In this document: positions 14,057 to 15,815 of the stretch, piece after piece
How the letters are laid out: the number at the start of each line of letters is the position of its first letter
Numbering within the stretch: position 1 is the first letter of the stretch
NCBI GenBank assembly: GCA_964367945.1
Contig: CAYIZZ010000044.1
Coordinates: forward strand, 1 to 15,815
From: JAAYCI01 sp964367945
GTDB taxonomy: Bacteria; Bacillota; Clostridia; Oscillospirales; Ruminococcaceae
Length of the DNA stretch: 15,815 nt
Reading direction: 5' to 3'
Translations under genes and position numbers: made by a program
Notes under the pieces: generated by a model
The model's input: only the letters and a program-made list of their open reading frames with translations
Database searches by the model: none
Told to the model about the DNA's origin: nothing

Positions 14057-15169
14057 CTAGTCATTTACTGATATGTTTCTACCCTTCCAGCGCACCGGCC
14101 TACGAAACATTTTTTTGACCGTTGATAGACATACTATACTTACAAACATCATCAAGGCTAATGGGTATAACAAACAATATCTCACTTGAAACTTTCCTAT
14201 CTTTCGTCCCACCACCACCACATACAGGCACGTAACAACATACCATGCAAGCCAATATATCGCCACTGTGTTTTGACCTAATATTAAAGCTTCCACCAAA
14301 CGTAACGGTACATTGCCCAAGGCTGTTATTAGCAAAAATGCGGCGCAGATAAAGCTGAACGACGAATGTTTAACACCTGAAGCCATATTTTTTGTCCATC
14401 CATGCAACATGTCGAAAAATCCGTACGGGTACATTCTATACCTCACAGCATAGTCGCCTATACAGCAATACGGCACTATGCCTATTTTATCCAGCTGTCT
14501 ACCCAGGCTAACATCATCTAAAATACTACTTTTTACTGATTTATGTCCACCGCTTTTTTGATATATATCCTTTGGTATCCATATAAGTGGTCCAAACAAG
14601 CCTTTGGTTTGTTTACCCAAAATCGGTTTAGATGCCAATGAAAATCCTGCAATCATGTTGAAAAATAAACACATCTGCTCGCACCATCTAACAGCAGTAT
14701 GCCATGGCTGCACGGAAATCACTTTTCCGTGATACTTTTCTGTTTGCAAAATACTCTCAACAGCATCTTTTTTCAGTCGTACATCTGCATCTAGAAACAA
14801 TAGTCTTTCACCTGTAGCATTTTTCACGCCCACATGACAAGCATATGATTTTCCTATCCATCCTTGCGGTTTTTTGGTGATAGATATTATCTTCACGTTA
14901 TATTGACGCGATATTTCGATGCTGGAGTCTGTGGACGCATCATCTATGCATATCACTTCATGTAACTCCACCGTTTGCATGGATAAATCATATAGTAGCC
15001 CTGCTATGTTATGTTCTTCATTGCGCATTGGTATAATTACACTGATGCTTGGAGCACAAACATCCTTGCTTTTGTCTGAAATTTGTGCATGTTTCAAAAA
15101 TCGTGTGCGCAAAAATAAAATCACACCTGATATCATTCCTAAAAATGTCAACATCGTATAAAAGGCCAT
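14057..15169 (-). CDS. crtQ: CrtQ-like family 2 glycosyltransferase
   Basis: A 370-residue membrane-bound GT2 enzyme resembling 4,4'-diaponeurosporenoate glycosyltransferase. Motifs: N-terminal anchor (about 3-22), SVIIPMRNEE (43-52), IDDASTD (75-81), nucleotide-sugar/metal motif DAD (127-129) in LFLDADVR, QPWHT (154-158), acceptor-side DD (218-219) in SSILDDVSLGRQ, and C-terminal helices (about 275-350). It should transfer a sugar from a nucleotide donor to a lipid at the cytoplasmic membrane face. An upstream ATG at 15196 lacks a ribosome binding site, whereas AGAGGAAG precedes the ATG at 15169, which I use. Order crtQ then crtO matches glycosylation followed by acylation. The acceptor is uncertain without carotenoid genes nearby. 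Confidence 0.8.
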   Translation of the reverse strand: MAFYTMLTFLGMISGVILFLRTRFLKHAQISDKSKDVCAPSISVIIPMRNEEHNIAGLLYDLSMQTVELHEVICIDDASTDSSIEISRQYNVKIISITKKPQGWIGKSYACHVGVKNATGERLLFLDADVRLKKDAVESILQTEKYHGKVISVQPWHTAVRWCEQMCLFFNMIAGFSLASKPILGKQTKGLFGPLIWIPKDIYQKSGGHKSVKSSILDDVSLGRQLDKIGIVPYCCIGDYAVRYRMYPYGFFDMLHGWTKNMASGVKHSSFSFICAAFLLITALGNVPLRLVEALILGQNTVAIYWLAWYVVTCLYVVVVGRKIGKFQVRYCLLYPLALMMFVSIVCLSTVKKMFRRPVRWKGRNISVND

Positions 15170-15335
15170 AGTATACTTCCTCTTAAGGCTCGGCATTTCT
15201 GATTTTACTGCATCTTACTTTTGAGTATACAATCCTATCTTTTCAAAAAATGTCGAACAAAGCGCAGAGGAATTTGTTGTATTTATTGCTTTTGGCCTAA
15301 ACCCTTTGGCTAAAAAACCACTTTTGACAATAAAA

Positions 15336-15367
15336 AAAACCTGTAAGCATATACACTTACAGGTTTT
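15336..15367 (-). terminator. Terminator of the RidA-family gene
   Basis: CCTGTAAG (15340-15347) pairs with CTTACAGG (15356-15363), extended by AAAA/TTTT, with an 8-nt loop. On the minus strand the stem is followed by a run of eight T. It lies 13 bp after the stop. The remaining gap 15197-15331 contains only the crtQ upstream region, with no firm promoter. Confidence 0.85.
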
Positions 15368-15380
15368 GATTATTTAAGTA

Positions 15381-15734
15381 TTATTCCGCCGCTATCACAG
15401 AAATCTTCACCTTGTACTCTTCCAAAGGAAGCTCGCCTTGACTGACGTTGCGGCATGGCTCGAATCCATCAATTACCCATCTATCCCACACATCATTAAA
15501 GTCACCATAATCTTGCATACTGCGCAAGGTGATATCAACCGACAATATCTTTGTTTTGTCGCTACCTCTGGCTTTTAAAATATCATCAATCTGAGATAAA
15601 ACATCTTCTGTTTGCTCTTTAATATCGCCTTCCAAATTGACGGTAGACCTGCCACTGGTGTATATCAACCCACCATGCACGACACACGTACTACGCCTGC
15701 CGTTTCCGCCAAAATATTTGATGCCTTTGGCCAT
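15381..15734 (-). CDS. RidA/YjgF-family protein
   Basis: A 117-residue member of the Rid family. RidA itself hydrolyses reactive enamine/imine intermediates made by PLP enzymes; other subfamilies have unknown roles. Seen here: GLIYTSGRST near the N-terminus (the family's substrate-pocket strand), the helix TEDVLSQIDDILKARGSDKTKILSVDITL, and the C-terminal PCRNVSQGELPLEEYKVKISVIAA with Arg95 at the place of the carboxylate-binding Arg105 of E. coli RidA. It is shorter than RidA (128) and the N-terminal part is trimmed, so it may belong to another Rid subgroup. GGAGGT precedes the ATG, and its first base overlaps the upstream stop (TAATG), indicating co-translation with that gene. Confidence 0.88.
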   Translation of the reverse strand: MAKGIKYFGGNGRRSTCVVHGGLIYTSGRSTVNLEGDIKEQTEDVLSQIDDILKARGSDKTKILSVDITLRSMQDYGDFNDVWDRWVIDGFEPCRNVSQGELPLEEYKVKISVIAAE

Positions 15735-15815
15735 TAAAATTGACCTCCATCCATGTCGTCGTTATAAATTTCAATATAATCCGATTTTTGGTTGTCAAAA
15801 TACTGCCATGCAGCA
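15734..15815 (-). CDS. C-terminal end of an unidentified gene (partial at window edge)
   Basis: The frame read from the window edge on the minus strand stays open for 26 codons, ends DDMDGGQF, and stops in a TAATG overlap with the RidA-family start. The overlap and the ribosome binding site of the next gene inside it argue that it is real coding sequence. The visible residues (YFDNQKSDYIEIYN region) are too few to name a family. By RidA context it could be a metabolic enzyme, but this is only a guess. Confidence 0.55.
   Translation of the reverse strand, partial: AAWQYFDNQKSDYIEIYNDDMDGGQF

Noticed and set aside
15170..15196. Upstream ATG for the CrtQ-like protein
   Set aside because: No purine-rich ribosome binding site before it; the extension contains the strong AGAGGAAG site of the later ATG.
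15790..15800. TTGACA upstream of the RidA-family gene as a promoter
   Set aside because: No -10 at suitable spacing, and it lies inside the open upstream frame.

Overview
The window is low-G+C, compactly coded DNA with AGGAGG-type ribosome binding sites, sigma-A-like promoters and hairpin/T-tract terminators. It looks like chromosome from an anaerobic member of the Bacillota, probably class Clostridia. The gene families present (LytTR-DUF3021 pair, OFA-family MFS carrier, ACR3 with CoA-disulfide-reductase-like flavoprotein, 7TM-DISM histidine kinase) fit that assignment. I see no rRNA, tRNA, CRISPR array, transposase or phage gene.

Layout. 1-2163 (minus): the start of a response regulator, translationally coupled to a 7TM sensor histidine kinase. 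2230-3638 (minus): a YeiH/UPF0324 membrane protein with its own promoter and terminator; its start is corrected here to 3540. 3764-4327 (minus): 3-methyladenine DNA glycosylase I (tag). 4506-5778 (plus): a lipoprotein of unknown function with promoter and terminator. 5862-7037 (minus): an OFA-type MFS transporter, divergent from 7400-8215 (plus), a LytTR regulator and its DUF3021 membrane partner.

8303-12828 (minus) is the most coherent block, a five-gene operon in transcription order arsR - membrane-anchored thioredoxin - ccdA - CoA-disulfide-reductase/rhodanese flavoprotein - ACR3 arsenite permease. It has a consensus promoter flanked by two ATCAA-N6-TTGAT operators and a pentanucleotide repeat in the leader. 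It couples arsenite-type efflux to cytoplasmic and extracytoplasmic thiol reduction, and no arsC, arsA or arsD lies in the window.

12845-15169 (minus): a small flavodoxin-like protein downstream of a crtO-like acyltransferase and a crtQ-like glycosyltransferase. Those two resemble the last steps of staphyloxanthin-type glycolipid synthesis, but no carotenoid backbone gene is present. 15381-15815 (minus): a RidA-family protein overlapping the end of an unidentified upstream gene.

The best candidate for an under-described system is the arsR-trx-ccdA-CoADR-ACR3 operon with its control region. The orphan crtQ-crtO pair and the LytTR/DUF3021-OFA divergon come next.
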